NCBI GenBank assembly: GCA_028023455.1
Contig: JAQFVV010000013.1
Span: 6,588,811-6,652,810 of the forward strand
DNA length: 64,000 bases
Reading direction: 5' to 3'
From: Epiperipatus broadwayi
Taxonomy: Eukaryota > Onychophora > Udeonychophora > Euonychophora > Peripatidae
This document shows, in pieces, positions 63,703 through 64,000 of this stretch. Below the pieces are notes generated by a model. That model was not told where the DNA came from and made no database searches. It saw only the letters and a list, made by a program, of their open reading frames with translations. A program made the position numbers and the translations under genes. The first letter of the stretch is position 1. Each line of letters begins with the position of its first letter.

Positions 63703-64000
63703 AAAGGCAACAGTCAGTAGAAATTTTATGTATTTATCTATGAGGTTCCTCTGGAATTCTCCCCTTTTTTCTAAAAATTAATGTTTATTAGTGATTTCCA
63801 TACATTATGTATAGTCACCCTAGGTTGACTTATAGGATTGTTTGCTATTGTCATGTGAGCAACTTATTTAAATTTTATTTTTTGTATCTTTTCTTCTTTA
63901 TCCAATGTTTTTGTATTTTACCAATTGAATATATATTAATATATACATACATGGACTGCTACCTTAGATCCATCTGTTTTCTCTCTTCTGATCATCAATT
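63703..64000. other. AT-rich end of window, no gene seen
   Basis: No coding signal or recognised repeat. Confidence 0.5.

Overview
This is non-coding, repeat-rich nuclear DNA from an animal. It is roughly three quarters A+T by eye and full of (TA)n, (ATT)n and other simple repeats. The recognisable protein traces all come from mobile elements: Penelope-like elements (PLE) with reverse transcriptase and GIY-YIG remains, LINE reverse transcriptases, two hAT-type DNA elements with exact 8-bp target duplications, tRNA-derived SINEs and several palindromic or foldback elements. That mix fits an invertebrate metazoan with a repeat-laden genome (mollusc, cnidarian or chelicerate are all possible); I cannot narrow it further. 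No bacterial-style gene, CRISPR array, rRNA gene or intact host gene is visible.

Layout. 1-2.55 kb: flank, then a hAT element with a LINE tail inside it. 2.6-12.4 kb: AT-rich DNA with two MITE copies, a diverged tandem satellite split by a 391-bp hAT MITE, a two-copy repeat and a head-to-head SINE foldback. 12.4-12.7 kb: a less AT-rich island with a broken 97-codon frame. 12.7-23.6 kb: mostly featureless, with one exon-like frame near 21.3 kb. 23.6-31.6 kb: a diverged copy of a large non-autonomous element, a LINE C-terminus, a 180-bp-arm palindrome, two PLE remnants, then a full 2.7-kb copy of the non-autonomous element. 31.6-37.8 kb: two blocks of repeats carrying hammerhead-ribozyme-like motifs, separated by a SINE foldback, a palindrome and a 1.4-kb minisatellite. 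38-47.9 kb: a MITE, a SINE fragment, a large decayed LINE and two exon-like frames on the minus strand. 47.9-54.1 kb: a second copy of that LINE cut by three later insertions, including a 1454-bp hammerhead block with a perfect 16-bp target duplication and a 2.55-kb copy of the non-autonomous element. 54-64 kb: mostly featureless, with small duplications and one SINE.

The most interesting content is the set of hammerhead-like motifs (10 in two families, plus weaker ones). They lie in short repeats next to PLE sequence, arranged as two direct plus two inverted units within one target duplication. The stems differ in sequence between the families yet keep pairing. This looks like a non-autonomous, ribozyme-carrying retroelement mobilised by PLE, although a shared non-canonical step at the base of stem II leaves self-cleavage in doubt.
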